A stretch of 64,000 nucleotides of DNA from positions 1,278,155-1,342,154 of the forward strand of contig NC_082596.1 in assembly GCF_030936135.1 (NCBI RefSeq), read 5' to 3'. Positions 31,581 through 43,687 of the stretch are shown here, piece by piece (within the stretch, counting starts at the first letter, position 1; the number at the start of each line of letters is the position of its first letter). The notes beneath the pieces are model-generated. The model had not been told where the DNA came from and ran no database searches. It saw nothing but the letters and a program-made list of their open reading frames with translations. A program made the position numbers and the translations under genes. The DNA comes from Gavia stellata (Eukaryota > Chordata > Aves > Gaviiformes > Gaviidae).

Positions 31581-31850
31581 GCTGTCCCATGTGGGGTGCT
31601 GTGTGCGGTTCTGGTCTCCCCAGCATAATTCAGCATAAATATTTCTTGGGGGTTCTTTGCCACTCGAGCAATGCTCATTGGTGAGGAAGACGAGGTGAGG
31701 CAGGAAGGGTATCTGTGCGTCTGTGTTGATGGGTGCTGGAGTGCCTGGCAGGGAAGAGTCACGCTGGGCCAATTCAGGGCTGGGCTAGGGGTGCCAGTGG
31801 AATCACATCTGCCCTCCATAAAGGGAGGGTTGTGTAAGTGGATGTGCATA
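31581..31850. other. spacer with 40-bp duplicated segment
   Basis: 31584-31623 is an exact direct copy of 32192-32231 in the next CR1. The rest (GGTTCTTTGCCACTCGAGCA to CCATAAAGGGAGGG) is shared with the K8-K9 and K10-K11 spacers and has a weak likeness to 3930-4020. No gene. Confidence 0.5.
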
Positions 31851-32697
31851 AGTCCATGGGGAAAGATGGTTTGAACCCACGATTGCTGCGGGAGCTACCT
31901 GATTTCCTTTACCTGGACATAGAGGAATCTGCTGGAATTGAGTAAGGGGAGGCGCAAAGTCCTGTTCCTCGGGAGGAGACATTCCAGGTAGCAGGAATGG
32001 CTGGGGGCATATTGGATAGAAAGCAGCTTAGCAGAGAAGGTGCTTGTGGCCCTGGTGGAAAACAAATGTAGCATGAGGTAGAAAAGCACCCTGCTGCAAA
32101 ATGGGGCCACCAGCCTCCAGTGTGTCATTAGGAAAAGCGTTGGCAGTAGGTTGAGGGAGGTGACCCTTCATGTCTCCTCAGCACTGGTGAGGTCCCATGT
32201 GGGGTGCTGTGTGCGGTTCTGGTCTCCCCAGTGGAAGAAGGGCATGAACGTAGTGGAGCAAGACCAGTGCAGGGCCACCAAGATGCTGAAGTGGCAGAAG
32301 CGTCATTCCTATGAGGAGAGGCTGAGGAGCTGGGATTCCTTACCTAGGAGGCAAAGAATGTGCAGGGGTTCTGTCATCAATGTGTATAAATCCCAGACGG
32401 GAGGGAGTGAAGTTGAGGGAGTGTGGTTCTTCTGAATAGGGTGCACAACAAGGGCAAGAGTCCATAGGCACAAGTGAGAACAGATGGCATTGCATGGGCG
32501 AAGAAGGCAAGTGTTTTCCAGAGTGAGGGTGGTCAGAGAGTGGAAGAGGTGGTGGAGTCTCCCTCCTGGGAGACACTGAAAACCAACCAGCCATGGTCCC
32601 AGACAACCTGCTGTGGGTGGTCGTGCTTCAGCAGTGGGTTGAAGCACATGATATCCAGAGGTTCCTGCCGAACTGCATGATTCTGTGATTCTGTTGG
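31851..32697 (+). mobile_element. CR1 C-terminal half, plus strand
   Basis: Piece at 32151-32435 reads VTLHVSSALVRSHVGCCVRF, RATKMLKWQKRHSYEERLRS; the 3' end is at 32650-32695 (GAACTGCATGATTCTGTGAT). It belongs to the CR1 subfamily of 16092-16505, more complete on the left. 32698-32988 is the K7 3' flank. Confidence 0.82.
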
Positions 32698-33264
32698 CTG
32701 GGAGGGCATGAGAGTCATTGTAGGGAAGAGAGTTAGTCAAGGGTGTGCTGGCATGGGGAGACTTTGTGAGAGGCATATGAAGGTGAGAATTATTGCGTCA
32801 AAGCCTTTGGGTAAGTGGTGGGTGGGATTGTGTATGTTCTGAAAGCCACAAGGCACCGGCGTTGGTGGTGGCCTGTTTCATAGGAGAGGTGTTGTTGCCC
32901 CTTTCCACCGACCGTGATGGGCTTTTAAGCCCTGTTTCTTCTTGGGTGAAGAAAAGTGGAAGCATTTGAGGCTGTGATGCAGGAGAACTTTATTGAGGCA
33001 AAAGAGTGAAAATGCAGGAGCACCAAATGGAGGGGAGCTGGTGTGAGGTGCAAAGAAGGAGGTGAGAGAAGAGGAGGAGGTACATGGGCCATGTTTCCAG
33101 GCAGCCCGGGCAGGCCCCTTCCCTGCCTTCTTGCTTGGTGCCTTGAGCGGAGGAGCTGTGGACGGCAGGTTCACGTGCCAGGAAGGGCCCGGAGGTGAAT
33201 CCTCAATCCATGCTGTGGCTTCCCGGATGTGTGTAGTTGGTGTCAGGGGTGGTGGCGAGGGCCC

Positions 33265-33573
33265 TTAGCAGGGGTAGCAGCCTCTTCTGCCACCAAAGCA
33301 GCCCAGGCCTCCAAAGCCATAGCCGTAGCCGAAGCCTCCGGAGGAGACAGGCACTCCCTGGGAGCTGAGGATGTTGCCGACGGCAGCGGATGAGGAGGAT
33401 CCGACGGCAGTGTTCTGTGGGAAGGAGCTGAGGATGGGTCCTGGCAGGGTGACGAGCACGGGGGGAGGCTGGATGACGACGCGGGAGTCCTCGCACTGCC
33501 TGACACAGGGCTCGTTGCAGCTGTCAGCCAGCGGGGTGGGTCCGCAGGGGCGGCAGAGGTCGTAGCAGGCCAT
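33265..33573 (-). CDS. feather beta-keratin K7 (class A, 102 aa)
   Basis: Intact frame with D17, P36-P37-P38 ([15 protein letters not shown]), L40, V76 and the common tail. The protein is identical to K11. V76 and the GAGGCTTCGGC-type codons before it follow class B copies, so the 3' half of the coding region looks converted. C at -3. Exon 2 starts at 33593, intron 33594-33800; exon 1 (about 33801-33828) is shorter, lacking a GGTGTCAGGAG-type segment found in most copies. AATAAA at 32989-32994. Confidence 0.95.
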   Translation of the reverse strand: MACYDLCRPCGPTPLADSCNEPCVRQCEDSRVVIQPPPVLVTLPGPILSSFPQNTAVGSSSSAAVGNILSSQGVPVSSGGFGYGYGFGGLGCFGGRRGCYPC

Positions 33574-33831
33574 GTGTGTGGTGTGGAGGGTCCCTGGAAG
33601 AGAGGGTGTTGAGGAAGCGGAGGGGAATGGGTGTGCGAGGGGTGGTGTTGCAGGAGGGCGAGGGATGGGGAGGCGTGGTGTACAGCTGTGGGGAGCGTGG
33701 TGTTGGGGAGGCGTCAGGATTGCTGAGTCTGGGGTCAGAGTGTGCTGGAAGAAGGGGCCAGGTGGGTGAGGAGGAGCAGGGGAAGGCGTATCAGGCTCAC
33801 CTTGTTAACCGCAGAGGAGAAGTGTGTGAGG

Positions 33832-34263
33832 GAGAGAGGCACTGGGCCGGCTTTTATGCTGGTCCCCGAGTGCCCAAGGGGGTGAGGCAGCCTTTGCGCA
33901 TGACAGCATTTTTCAGCAAGCAGGCGTTGCATGCCACAGCCTGGCGTGTAATGAGGTTGGGCGTGTTTTCCTTCCCACAGTTCTCCCTTTTCAATGTCCT
34001 CCTGTTGATTATGTGTCCACATGGCCCTGGCGGGAGCTTTTAAGTGAGAATAGGTATTTGGGAGGATTTGCATGGAAGGTGCATGTCAGCATAATTGGCA
34101 GACGTGTCTAAAGTGTAGGAGAGGTGGGGTGTTGTCCCTGAGGTCATCCCGTGGCACTCGTGTGGTGTTTGCGGGTGCGTTTTGAAGAGGGGCCCCATTT
34201 CCTCGTGGCCCTGGAAGGCTGTTCTGGGCTTTGTGGGTGTGCCGGTCATGAGGCACTTCACTT
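33832..34263 (-). promoter_or_regulatory. K7 promoter and 5' flank (class A)
   Basis: CATAAAAG at 33851-33858 followed by GCCGGC; CTTAAAAG at 34037-34044; no GGACATGTCC. The flank ends at the CR1 tail at 34264. Confidence 0.75.
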
Positions 34264-34519
34264 CACAGGATCACAAAATCATCAAGGTTGGAAAAGACCT
34301 GTAAGATCATCAAGTCCAATCCTCAACCCAACACCGCCATGCCCACTAAACTATGTCCTGCAATGCCATGTTCATACGTTCCTTGAACACCTCCAGCGAT
34401 GGTGACTCCACCACCTCCCTGGGCAGCCTGTTCCAATGCTTCACCACTCTCTCAGGGAAGAAATTTTTCCTGCTATCCAGCCTAAAGCTCCCCTGGCGCA
34501 ACTTGAGGCCACTTCCATC
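34264..34519 (-). mobile_element. short CR1 3' tail, minus strand
   Basis: Same insertion as 18092-18345 in the K4-K5 spacer: [20 protein letters not shown] on the minus strand and a GATGATTTTGTGATCCTGTG end. 34520-34634 is resumed keratin flank. Confidence 0.85.
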
Positions 34520-34634
34520 GCCTTTGCTCTTTCCCCGGCTTGCTGCCATCTCGCTAAGGCTGTCTTTAGGCCTGGCCTTTCCCATTGGGTGTGCTCTGTG
34601 GGTGCCTTGGTGCCCCTCTTGTTTTAAGGTTGTA

Positions 34635-36116
34635 TCAAACCAAGCCACTTCCAATCATTCGTGAGTGCTCATGGGTAACTGGGGAGGTCCCAGTTGACTG
34701 GAGGTTAGCAAATGTGACACCCATCTGCAAGAAGGGCCACAAGGAAAGGAGGGTCTGGGGAACTCCAGGCCTGTCAGTGTGAGCTCGGTTCCATGAAAGG
34801 GTATGGAGCAGATCATCTTGAGTGCCATCACACAGCACATACAGGACAAGGAGGCAATCAGGCCCAGTCAGGATGGCTTTGTGAAAGGCAGGTCCTGCTT
34901 GACTCACCTGATCTCCTCCTGTGACAAGGTGAGCTGCTTAGTGGATGAGGGGAAGTCTGTGGATGTTGTTTACCTGGACTGTTGTAAAGCCTTTGACACC
35001 ATTTCCCAAATCATTCCGGTGGAGAAACTGGCTGCTCGTTGGTTGGACGGGCATACTGTTTGCTGGGTAAAAAACTGTCTGGATGGCCGGGCCCAAAGAG
35101 TTGTGGTGAATGGAGTTAAATCCAGTTGGCGGCTGGTCACAAATGGTGTTCCCCCGGGCTCAGTATTGGGACTAGTTCAGTTTAATATCAATGATCTGGA
35201 CGAGGGCATTGAGTGCACCCCCGGTAAATTTGCAGATGACACCAAGTAGTGCAGAGTGTTGATCTGCTTGAGGGTAGGAAGGCTCTGCAGAGGGCTGTGG
35301 GCAGGCTGGATGGATGGGCCGAGGCCAATTGTATGAGATTCAACGAGGCTCAGTGCTGGGTCCTGCAGTTGAGCGACAACCCCATGCAACGCTACAGGCT
35401 TGTGGAGGAGTGGCTGGAAAGCTGCCCAGTGGAAAAGGACCTGGGGGTGTTGGTCAACAGCTGGCTGAATAGGAGCCAGCAGTGTGCCTGCATGGCCAAG
35501 AAGTCCAACGGCATCCTGGCCTGTATCAGAAATGGTGTGGCCAGCAGGAGTAGGGAAGGGATTGTCCCCCTGTCCTCGGTGCTGGTGAGGCCGCACCTCA
35601 AATACTGTGTTCAGTTTTGGGCCCTTAAGTCTACAAGAAAGAGATGGAGGAGCTGGAGAGCATCCAAAGAAGAGCAACGGAGCTGGTGAAGAGTTGATAG
35701 AAGAAGACTGAGGAGGAGTGGCTGAGGGAACTGGGGTTGTTTAGCCTGGAGAAGAGGAGCCTCAGGGGCGACCTTATCGGTCTCTTCCACTGCCTGAAAG
35801 GAGGCTGTAACGTGGTGGGATTCAGTCTCTTATCCCTAGTAAGGAGTGATAGGATGAGAGGAAAGGGCCTCAGGTTGCACCAGGGGAGGTTTTCATAGGA
35901 TACTTAGAATGCTTTCTTCATTAAAAGGGTTGTCAAGCCTTGGAACAGGCTGCCCAGGGAAGTGGTTGAGTCACCATCCCTGGAGGTATTTGAAAGACAT
36001 GTAGACGTGGCGCTTGGGGTGACTGTTTATTGGTGGACTTGGTAGTGTTAGGTTAACGGTTGGAGTCGATGATGTTAATTGTCTTTTCCAAGGTAAAAGT
36101 TTCTGTGATTGTATAT
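34635..36116 (+). mobile_element. CR1 with RT core, plus strand
   Basis: Homologue of 18462-19940. Frame 34803-35249 holds [28 protein letters not shown] and FADDTK, followed by a stop. Frame 35249-35689 holds the next part ([20 protein letters not shown]). The catalytic aspartates are present; two breaks separate the parts. Confidence 0.9.
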
Positions 36117-36489
36117 GGGGCACCCTGCAAGGGCAGGTGAGTTTCTGGAGAGCCCATGAGTGTGGCAAGAGGCAGAGGAGGAGTGGGGCCCTGGTGAGCG
36201 AGGGCCTTTGGGGTTTTTACTTGAGCTGAGTGCCGAGGGGTGAGATTCTTTCCCTGCATAGTGTTTGAGACGCAGAAAGAGAATTTGGAGATTGCCGAAG
36301 GGAGTTGTAGGCGAGCATGCAGCACGTGGCGGCAGAGCTGAGGCCCTGGTGGTGGTGGGTGCATGCCAAAGGGTTGATGAATGGCCAGGCCTGCCTGGAT
36401 TGAGCTGAAGTGAGTGTTTTGCAGGCTGTTTGTCAGGCGAGCAGTGCTTGTTGCTGAGGAAGATGAAGGGAGGTAGGACAGAGTGCTGT
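36117..36489. other. spacer with diverged HSE-module 3' part
   Basis: 36205-36275 carries GAGCTGAGTGCCGAGGGG and CCCTGCATAGTGTTTGAG, closer to the promoter-like module (GGGCTGAGTGCCGAGGGC) than the K4-K5 copy is. The remainder is unassigned spacer as at 20106-20319. Confidence 0.5.
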
Positions 36490-37270
36490 GCGACTGGGTG
36501 TCCGTAAGCCCACGGGGCCTGATGGGTTGCAGCCAGGAATTCCAAGGGAGAGGGCTGATGGCCTTGGGAGGCCGGTGCTCATTGTCTTGGAATGGTGATG
36601 TGCCTTGGAGCAGTTCCTGAAGACTGGTAGAGAGCTCGTATCTTGAAGAAGGTCAAGATGGAGGATCGTGGAAAGTAGAGGCTGGTGAGCTTGACCACAT
36701 TTCTGGGGAAGGTGATTGAGGAAATCCTTCCGGAAAGCCCTGCAAACCCAGAAAGGGCCAGAAGGTGCTGGAGAGCGGTCGGCATGGATTTATGAAGGGA
36801 AAATGGTGTTTGACCGAACTCTGTGCCTTCAAGTTTGAAGTGACTGGGTGTTGGACGAGGGGAAAGCAGTGGCTGTTGTTGAGCTGTACTGGAATGAAGC
36901 CGTTGTCAGTGTCTCCCACTACGTGCTCCTAGAGAAGCTGAGAAAGTATGGGTTGCGTAAGTGGCCAGTGAGGGGGAGTGCAAAGTGGCTGAAGGGCTGG
37001 GCCCAGAGCCTTGTGATCAGTGTCAGGAGAAGAGGCCATGTGCACAAGCGAAAAGAGATAGAATTCCGTGAGCAAAGAAGGCAAGGCTTTTCCAGAGTGA
37101 GGGTGGTCCAAGAGTAAAAGAGGTGGTGGAGTCTCTGTCCTTGGAGATACTGAAAACCCGAGTGGCCATGGCCCCAGACAACCTGCTGTAGGGGGCCGTT
37201 CTTGAGCAGGGGGGTTGAAGCACATGTTCTCCAGAGGTTCCTGCTGAACTACATGATTCTGTGATTCTGT
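36490..37270 (+). mobile_element. old CR1 with internal deletion
   Basis: Counterpart of 20320-21095. Open piece 36848-37117 (MLDEGKAVAVVELYWNEAVV); ends in ACTACATGATTCTGTGATTC. 37271-37585 is the K8 3' flank. Confidence 0.82.
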
Positions 37271-37829
37271 TGGCTGGGAGGGCAGGAGAGTCATTGTAGG
37301 GAAGAGGGTTAGTCAAGTGTGTGATGGCATGGATAGAGTTTGTGAGAGGCATACGAAGGCGAGCATTACTGCGTCAAAGGCTTTGCGCAAGTGGTGGGCT
37401 TGCGTAATGTTCTGGAAGCCACGGGGCACCGATGTTGGTGGTGGCATATTTCGTAGGAGAGGTCTTGTTGACCCTTTCCTTCAACCCTGATGGAATTTTA
37501 TGCCCTTTTTTTTCTTAGGTGAAGTTGGAATAGCCTTGGGAGAAGAAAGGAAGTGGAGGCATTTGAGGCTGGGATGCAGGAGAATTTTATTGAGGCAAAA
37601 GAGTGAAAATGCAGGAGCACCAAGTGGAGGGGAGCTGGTGTGAGGTGCAAAGAAGGAGGTGAGAGAAGAGGAGGAGGTCCATGACAGACCCCTTCCTTGC
37701 TTGGTGCCTTGAGAGGAGGAGCTGTGGACAGCAGGTCGATATGCCAGGAAGGGCCAGAAGTGCATCCTCAATCCATGCTGTGGCTTCCTGGGTGTCGGTG
37801 TTTGGTGTCAGGGGTAGTGGCGAGGGCCC

Positions 37830-38138
37830 TTAGCAGGGGTAGCAGCCTCTTCTGCCACCGAAGCAGCCCAGGCCTCCAAAGCCATAGCCGTAGCCGAAGC
37901 CGCCGGAGGAGACAGGCACTCCCTGGGAGCTGAGGATGTTGCCGACGGCAGCGGATGAGGAGGATCCGACGGCAGTGTTCTGTGGGAAGGAGCTGAGGAT
38001 GGGTCCTGGCAGGGTGACGAGCACGGTGGAAGGCTGGATGACGACGCGGGAGTCCTCGCACTGCCTGACACAGGGCTCGTTGCAGCTGTCAGCCAGCGGG
38101 GTGGGTCCGCAGGGGCGGCAGAGGTCGTAGCAGGCCAT
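37830..38138 (-). CDS. feather beta-keratin K8 (class B, 102 aa)
   Basis: Intact frame with D17, S37-T38, L40, V76 and the common tail. It differs from K12 in protein only at residue 17 (D here, N there). The open frame into the intron (to 38366) is not coding: acceptor CAG at 38159-38161. Exon 2 starts at 38158; intron 38159-38366 with a GTGAGA donor instead of GTGAGC; exon 1 about 38367-38407; AATAAA at 37586-37591; C at -3. Its flanks match K12's almost exactly while the gene and promoter do not. Confidence 0.95.
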   Translation of the reverse strand: MACYDLCRPCGPTPLADSCNEPCVRQCEDSRVVIQPSTVLVTLPGPILSSFPQNTAVGSSSSAAVGNILSSQGVPVSSGGFGYGYGFGGLGCFGGRRGCYPC

Positions 38139-38410
38139 GTGTGTGGTGTGGAGGGTCCCTGGAAGAGAGGGTGTTGAGGAAGCGGAGGGGAATGGGGGTG
38201 CGAGGATGGTGTTACAGGAGGGTGAGGGATTGGGGAGGCGTGGTGTGGGACTGTGGGGAGCATGGTGTTGGGGAGGCGTCAGGACTGCTGAGTGTGGGGT
38301 CAGAGCGTGCTGGAAAAGATGGGCTAAGTGGGTGAGGAGAAGGAGGGGAAGGGGTTTCAGTCTCACCTTGTTGACTGCAGAGAAGAAGGCGTCAGGAGAA
38401 GTGTGTGAGG

Positions 38411-38964
38411 GAGAGAGGCTCTGGGCTGACTTTTATGCTGGTCCCCAAGGGGCGCGACCATCTTTGCGCATGAGAGCATTTTTCAACAAGCAGCTGTTAT
38501 ATGCCATAACCTCGTGAGTAATAAGTTGGGACGCGTTTTCCTTCCTGAAATTCTGCAATTTCCTGTCCTCCTCTTGAGGACATGTCCGCTTGGCCCAGGC
38601 GGCAGCTTTTAAGTGAGAGTATTAGAGGCCAAAGGCTGGTGTTGATGGCACGTGTCAGGGCAGGTAGAAGTCATGACCAAAGCATAATAGAGGTGGGGTG
38701 TCGTCAGTGATGTCATCCCGTGGCACTCGTGTGGTGTGGTTTGCGGGTGCGTTGTGAAGAGGGGACCCCATTTCCTCGCCTCTCTGTCAGGCTGGTCTGG
38801 GCTTTGGGGGTGTGCCAGGCGTGAGGCGCTGCCCCTTCCAATGTGTTCGGTCACTCCACACACTGCTGCCAACTCGCTAAGTCTGTCCTTAGGCCTGGCC
38901 TTTCCCGTTGGATGTGCTCTGTGGGTGCCTTGGTGCCCCTCTTGCTTGTAGGCTTTTAGGTGGG
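38411..38964 (-). promoter_or_regulatory. K8 promoter and 5' flank (class B with CATAAAAG)
   Basis: CATAAAAG at 38430-38437, the class A form of the box, in an otherwise class B promoter: GGGGCGCG upstream, GGACATGTCC at 38578-38587 and CTTAAAAG at 38606-38613. The conserved TTTGCGCATGACA reads ...ATGAGA here. Confidence 0.75.
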
Positions 38965-39960
38965 TGTGTTGGGTTGTCATGGCAAGGTTTTGGTAGCGAA
39001 GGGGCTACAGGGGTGGCTTCTGTGAGAAGGCTCCAGAAGCTTCTCCAGTGTCTGATAGAGCCAATGCTGGGTAGGTCCAAGATGGAGCTGCTAGTGGCCA
39101 AACGTGAGCCAATCAGCAACAGTGGTAGCGCCTCTGTGCTAAACATATTTGCTAAGGGGAAAAATCTGCTGCGCTATATTAACTGGATGAGAGAAGGGAG
39201 AAGGCGCTGGAGCCGAGATTCCCTGCAGCCTGTGGTGAAGACCATGGTAGAGCAGATTGTCCCCCTGCAGCCCATGAAGGTCCACGGTGTAGCAGACATC
39301 CACCTGCAGCCCATGGAGGACCTGACACCGGAGCAGGTAGATGCATCCGAAGGAGGCTGTGACCCCATGTATAGCTCTGCTGGAGCAGGTCTTCTAGCCG
39401 GACCCGTGACGCCACGGGCGACCCACGCTGGAGCAGTCCGTTCCTGAGTGTCTGCACCTCGTGGAAAGGAGCCATGCTGGAGCAGTTTGTGAATAACTGC
39501 AGCCTGTGGGAAGGAGCCATGTTGGAGAAGTTTGTGAAGGACTGTCTCCCATGGGTGGGACCCCACTTTGGAGCAAGGCGGGAGTGTGAGAAGGAAGGAT
39601 TGGCAGAGATGAGTGATGGCCTGACCACAACCCGCATTCCCCGTCCCCCTGCGCCGCTGGGGAGGAGGTGGTAGAGAATTTGGGAGTGAAGTTGAGGCCA
39701 GAAGAAGGGAGGGATGGCAGGAAGGTCTTTTAGGTTTTATTATTAAATTTGATTTTTTTTCTCATTATCGTACTCTTAATTTCGATTGTCAATACGTTAA
39801 ATTAATTTTTCCCTTGACAGTAATTGGTGAGTGATCTACCGTGTCCTTATCTCGACCCAGGAGCCCTTGGTGTATTTGTCTCCCCCTGTCCAGCTGAGGA
39901 GAGGCAGTGATAGAGCGGCTTGGTGGGCACTGGGCATCCAGCCCAGGTGAACCCACCACA
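38965..39960 (+). mobile_element. solo-LTR fossil, family 1, full length
   Basis: TGTGTTGGG to ACCCACCACA, about 1.0 kb, at the same site as 6654-7623. It carries about 25 bp more A/T-rich sequence near 39725-39755 (TTTTATTATTAAATTTG) than copy 1; the 60908-61903 copy shares this. Confidence 0.75.
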
Positions 39961-40477
39961 GAGCCCCACCTTCCCAGCAGAGCAGGGTCAGGGGCTTGTT
40001 CCTGCACCTGGTGCTCAGTGCCCCATGCTGTGGTGCAGGGTCCCCACGGTGAGGAGGATGGTGAGCTCACAGAGGGGGCTCTCTGTGTGACCTCAGAGCA
40101 GAGGGATGGTGGCTTGGGGTCCCCTGCACAGGTGGTCCAGGGACCCTGCAGCAGTGGGGATGGTGGTCCGGAGACTCTTGCATGGGACCCTGCAGTGAAG
40201 AGGGGATGGTGGTGGGGGGATCCCCCCAAGGGTTCAGTTGGGGACCCCACAGCAAGGTGAGACAGTGGCCTGGGGACTCCCATATCGCTGGAAGCTGGGC
40301 ACGGTGACACGGGACCCTGTGTGTGTGGCCCTGGCACCCCGCCGTGAAGGAAGATGGTGTCATGGGGACTGCCAGGAGATTGGTCTGGGGAACACAGCAA
40401 GGGGGGCCATGACAGGGGACCCTGCGTGGGTGTCCCTGGCACCCCGCAGCAAGGACAAGAAGTGCAGGGTCTGTTGA
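39961..40477. repeat. GC-rich degenerate tandem block, copy 3
   Basis: Same block as 7624-8140, bounded by the LTR end and the promoter-like module. Single-base differences only; no gene. Confidence 0.6.
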
Positions 40478-41165
40478 TGTATTTATTGATGTCAGATTTA
40501 TTTGGGGGGTGTTATTTAATCAGGGCATTTTCCCTCCCTCTCGCCCCTCTGAGGTCTCTAACTTCTTCCGTGTGAGGGGTTTGGGTTGGGTTTTGGCAGC
40601 ATTTCTACTCATTCATTCCCTCGTTCACCTCCCACCCCTCCCAGCAGTTGTTTTGGGGGCTGTTTTGTGAAGATTACCTATTTATTGGACTGGAGGTGTT
40701 GATTTTGGGGTGCTGAGAGTGGCCTTCTGGAAGCTTCCAGGAGCTTCTGCAGCAGCTGGTGCCTGTCAGCCATCCCCTGATTGGCAGGTTGTTAGCTGCC
40801 TCCCGATTGGCAGGTTGTTAGCTGCCTCCCGATTGGCTGGTCGCTGAGGGTGCTGAGGCAGTGCCTGGCTGTGGTGAGGGAAGGCTGCGGCCGCGGGGCT
40901 GAGGCTGGTGAGCTCTGGGAGAGCTGGTGAGGCCCGTGAGAGGCCCAGGGGGAGCGGGAGCGGCAGGCAGGGGAGGCTGGGAGTGACCGCCTGTGGGGTC
41001 TTTCTTTGGGCTGAGTGCCGAGGGCTGAGGCCATTTCTCTGCGCAGTGTTTGTGGGGCCAGAGCGGGAGTGGACATGGTGGAGGGGAAATGGGAGGGGCG
41101 CATGCTGGGCTGTGCGCCTGAGAACCTCGAGGTGCTGTTTGTGTGCGGAAGGTTTGATGGAGCAG
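40478..41165 (+). promoter_or_regulatory. HSE/CCAAT promoter-like module, copy 3
   Basis: HSE-like run at 40725-40747; ATTGG boxes at 40780, 40806 and 40832. The 31-codon frame begins at 41075, with the same first 20 residues as copy 1. Confidence 0.5.
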
Positions 41166-42610
41166 AATAGACTAGAGTAGAGCAGTCCAGTTGGAAGGGA
41201 CCTACAAGGATCATCTAGTCCAACTGCCTGACCACTTCAGGGCTGACCAAAGGTCAAAGCATGTTATTAAGGTCATTGTCCAGATGCCTCTTAAACACTG
41301 ACAGGCATGGAGCATTGACTGCTTCTCTAGGAAGCCTATTCCAGTGTTTGACCACGGTCTCTGTAAAGAAATTCTTCCTAATGTCGTCTGAACCAACCCT
41401 GATGCAGCTTTGAACGATTCCCATGTGTGCTGTCGCTGGGTCCAAGGGAGAAGTGATCAGCACCTCCCTCTCCCCTTCCCCTCCTCAGGAAGCTGCAGAG
41501 AGCAATGAGGTCACCCGTCGGCCTCCTCCAAACTAGGCAAACCCAAAGTCCTCAGCCCCTCCTCACAGGACATGCCTCCCAGCCCTGTCACCACCTTTGT
41601 TGTCCTCCTCTGGATGCTTTCAAGGACCTTCAGATCCCTCTTAAATGGTGTGGCTCAGAACTGCTCACAGTACTCAAGGTGAGGCCGTACCAGAGCTGAA
41701 TACAGCGGGACAATCCCCTCTTTTGACCGGCTGGTTATGGTGTGTTTGACGCACCCCAGGATGGGGTTTGCCCCCTCGGCTGCCAGGGCACACAGCTGCC
41801 TCCTGTTGAGCCTGCTGTCAGCCAGCACCCCCAGATCCCTTTCTGCGGGGCTGCTCTCCAGCCTCTCCTCTCCCAGTCTGTGCTTGTGCCCGGTGTTACT
41901 GCGTCCCAGGTGCAGAATCTGGCATTTGTTCTTGTTAAATTTCATGGCGTTGATGATTGCCCAATGCTCCAATCTCTCTAGATCCGTCTGCAAAGCCTCT
42001 TGTCCCTCAAGAGAGTCAACAGCACCTCCCAGTTTGGTATCATCAGCAAACTTGCTAGTGGTGCATTCATCTCCTGCATCCAGATGGTTGATCAGAATCT
42101 TGGACAGAACTGGCCCTAGAACGGAGCCCAGAGGCACACCCCTGGTGACTGGTCGCCAGCCTGATGTAGCCCCATTCCCTACAACCCTTTGAGCTCTGCC
42201 CTTCAGCCAGTTCTTCACCCAGGGCAGCGTGTACCTGCTCATCTCACAGCTGGACATCATGTCCAGAGGGATGCTGTGAGGGACAGGATCAAAAGCCCTC
42301 CTAAAATCCAGAAAAACTACATCCACCACCTTCCCTTCATCGACAGTGCAGGTGACCTTATTGTAGAAGGCTATGAAATGAAACAGGACGTTTCCTTAGT
42401 GGACCCATACTCACTGTTGCTGATGATTGCCTTGTCCTTTGAACGCCTTTCAGTAGCACCCAGTAGGATCTTCTCCATCATTTTTCTAGGTCCTGAGTTT
42501 AGACTAAGAGGTCTGCAGTTTCCTGGCTCTTCACTGACACCCTTTTTATAAGTTGGAATAACGTTGGCTGGCTTGCAGTCAGTGAGGACCTCTCCAGAGT
42601 CCCAAGACCT
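41166..42610 (-). mobile_element. CR1 LINE, best RT frame in this orientation
   Basis: Minus frame 42329-41655 is open for 224 codons: MVDVVFLDFRRAFDPVPHSI (first catalytic Asp), [42 protein letters not shown] (catalytic DD), then AERDLGVLADSRLNRRQLCA. The RT N-terminal part is at 42610-42371 in another frame. 3' end at about 41166. Unlike its neighbours at 30126 and 52081, it has no 40-bp segment at its 5' edge. Confidence 0.92.
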
Positions 42611-42870
42611 GCCCAAATTCAGCGTAACTGTGTCTTGGGGGTTCTTTGCCACGTGGGATGTGCTTGTTGGTGAGGAAGGCGAGGTGAGGCAGGAAGGGTA
42701 TCTGTGCATCTGTGTTGATGGGTGCTGGAGTGCCTGGCAGGGAAGAGTCACGCTGGGCCAATTCAGGGCTGGGCTAGGGGTGCCAGTGGAATCACGTCTG
42801 CCCCCCATAAAGGGAGGGTTGTGTAAGTGGATGTGCATAAGTCCATGGGGAAAGATGGTTTGAACCCACG
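42611..42870. other. spacer
   Basis: Counterpart of 31581-31850 without the 40-bp duplication; it runs straight from CCCAAGACCTGCCC into AAATTCAGCG. No gene. Confidence 0.5.
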
Positions 42871-43687
42871 ATTGCTGCGGGCGCTACCCAATGTCCTTGC
42901 ACTGGACATAGAAGAATCTGCTGGAGTTGAGTAAGGGGAGGTGCAAAGTCCTGTTCCTGGGGAGGCAACATTCCAGGTAGCAGGAGTGGCTGGGGGCATA
43001 TTGGATAGAAAGCAGCTTAGCAGAGAAGGCGCTTGTGGCCCTGGTGGAAAACAAATGTAGCAAGAGGTAGAAAAGCACCCTGCTGCAAAATGGGGCCACC
43101 AGCCTCCAGTGCGTCATTAGGAAAAGCGTTGGCAGTAGGTTGAGGGAGGTGACCCTTCGTGTCTCCTCAGCACTGGTGAGGTCCCATGTGGGGTGCTGTG
43201 TGCAGTTCTGGTGTTCCCAGTGGAAGAAGGACATGGACGTAGTGGAGCAAGACCAGTGCAGGGCCACCAAGATGCTGAAGTGGCAGAAGCGTCATTCCTA
43301 TGAGGAGAGGCTGAGGAGCTGGGATTCCTAATCTAGGAGGCAAAGAATGTGCAGGGGTTCTGTCATCAATGTGTATAAATCCCAGACGGGAGGGAGTGAA
43401 GTTGAGGGAGCGTGGTTCTTCTGAGTAGTACGCACGACCAGGACAAGAGTCCTTGGGCACAAGTAGAGAACACATGGCATTGCATGGGCGAAGAAGGCAA
43501 GTCTTTTCCAGAGTGAGGGTGGTCAGAGAGTGGAAGAGGTGGTGGAGTCTCCCTCCTGGGAGATACTGAAAACCAACCAGCCATGGTCCCAGACAACCTG
43601 CTGTGGGTGGTCGTGCTTCAGCAGTGGGTTGAAGCACATGATATCCAGAGGTTCCTGCCGAACTACATGTTTCTGTGATTCTGTTGG
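42871..43687 (+). mobile_element. CR1 C-terminal half, plus strand
   Basis: Counterpart of 31851-32697: VTLRVSSALVRSHVGCCVQF and RATKMLKWQKRHSYEERLRS at 43140-43331, 3' end TACATGTTTCTGTGATTCTG. 43688-43979 is the K9 3' flank. Confidence 0.82.
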
